The notes below the pieces were generated by a model, which saw only the letters and a program-made list of their open reading frames with translations, searched no databases and was not told the origin of the DNA. DNA of 64,000 nt from positions 94,229 through 158,228 of the forward strand of contig UCJH01000032.1 in assembly GCA_900472785.1 (NCBI GenBank). The letters are read 5' to 3'. Made by a program: the position numbers and the translations under genes. This DNA comes from Hyphomicrobiales bacterium (GTDB taxonomy: Bacteria > Pseudomonadota > Alphaproteobacteria > Rhizobiales > Rhizobiaceae). This document shows positions 63,738-64,000 of this stretch, piece after piece; position 1 is the first letter of the stretch, and each line of letters begins with the position of its first letter.

Positions 63738-64000
63738 ATGACTTTCGGATTTGACCTCACTCTTCTTAGATCCTTTGCAGCGGTGGTCGATTGCGGCGGC
63801 TTCACCAAGGCGGCCGAGCGCGTTCACCTGACGCAATCAACTGTCAGTCAGCAAATCAAGAAGCTGGAAACCAAACTCGGCCACACCCTGCTTTTGCGCG
63901 ACAAATCCTCCGGCAGCGTTCAGACGACCGAGGAAGGTGAAATTCTTCTCAGCTATGCCCGCCGGTTGCTCGCCACAGCCGAGGAGGCAATGGACTTCAT
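63738..64000 (+). CDS. LysR-type regulator, cut by window end
   Basis: The first 87 residues of a LysR-family regulator: LTLLRSFAAVVDCGGFTKAA followed by ERVHLTQSTVSQQIKKLETK and LGHTLLLRDKSSGSVQTTEE, the standard N-terminal winged helix. Truncated by the window end, so the effector domain is not visible. LysR proteins usually control the divergent genes, here the HAD dehalogenase and aldolase. Confidence 0.9.
   Translation, partial: MTFGFDLTLLRSFAAVVDCGGFTKAAERVHLTQSTVSQQIKKLETKLGHTLLLRDKSSGSVQTTEEGEILLSYARRLLATAEEAMDF

Noticed and set aside
1..64000. CRISPR array
   Set aside because: No regularly spaced direct repeats and no cas genes were seen on either strand.

Overview
The window reads as part of a plasmid or other accessory replicon of a Rhizobiaceae-type alphaproteobacterium (Rhizobium, Sinorhizobium/Ensifer, Agrobacterium or a relative). 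The evidence is the GC-rich codon use, tandem Ku genes with LigD, an imuA-imuB-dnaE2 mutasome under a GAAC-N7-GAAC SOS box, a ROSE-like leader before a small heat-shock gene, DUF1403 and DUF982 proteins, and a mobC/relaxase pair at the left edge. No replication or type IV secretion genes, rRNA, complete tRNA, CRISPR array or intact insertion sequence was seen.

Layout. (1) 0-7 kb is mobilisation and recombination: mobC, a relaxase, a nucleotidyltransferase, a tyrosine recombinase, a perfect inverted repeat, DUF1403 and an orphan ScpB. (2) 6.9-34.7 kb is a defence island. It opens with a divergent HicA/HicB-like pair and a large P-loop ATPase, bracketed by the intact scpB and a second, frameshifted scpB. 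Next come a PD-(D/E)XK nuclease, a receiver-domain protein and a double-GHKL histidine kinase, then seven genes that match the single-strand phosphorothioation system SspABCD with the restriction module SspFGH, led by an XRE regulator with a promoter-overlapping palindrome. A divergent two-gene operon (poly-gamma-glutamate hydrolase-like protein plus a degenerate nuclease-like protein) closes the island. (3) 34.8-56.4 kb is a DNA-repair and mutagenesis island: a frame-disrupted exonuclease III, ku1-ku2-ligase, hsp20, ligD, imuA-imuB-dnaE2, two SRAP paralogues (one without its catalytic residues), a frameshifted DEDD exonuclease and dinB. (4) 57.7-61.4 kb is a small HxlR-type regulon (SDR, HxlR, alpha/beta hydrolase, MDR reductase) joined by a repeated 55-bp promoter element. 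(5) 62.1-64 kb holds an aldolase II protein and a HAD dehalogenase, divergent from a LysR regulator cut by the window edge.

How the genes work together. SspA supplies sulfur, SspB/C/D would install single-strand phosphorothioates, and SspFGH would attack unmodified DNA; overlapping starts and stops from the regulator through SspD imply tight coupling. The kinase/receiver pair follows sspH on the same strand. It is not part of the published Ssp gene set known to me and is the best candidate here for an undescribed component. In the repair island the SOS boxes put the mutasome and probably Pol IV under LexA, while Ku/LigD provide end joining. Five genes in the window carry small indels (scpB copy, exonuclease III, a HARP-like gene, a small stress-type gene, the DEDD exonuclease), which indicates either decay of duplicated accessory genes or assembly error.
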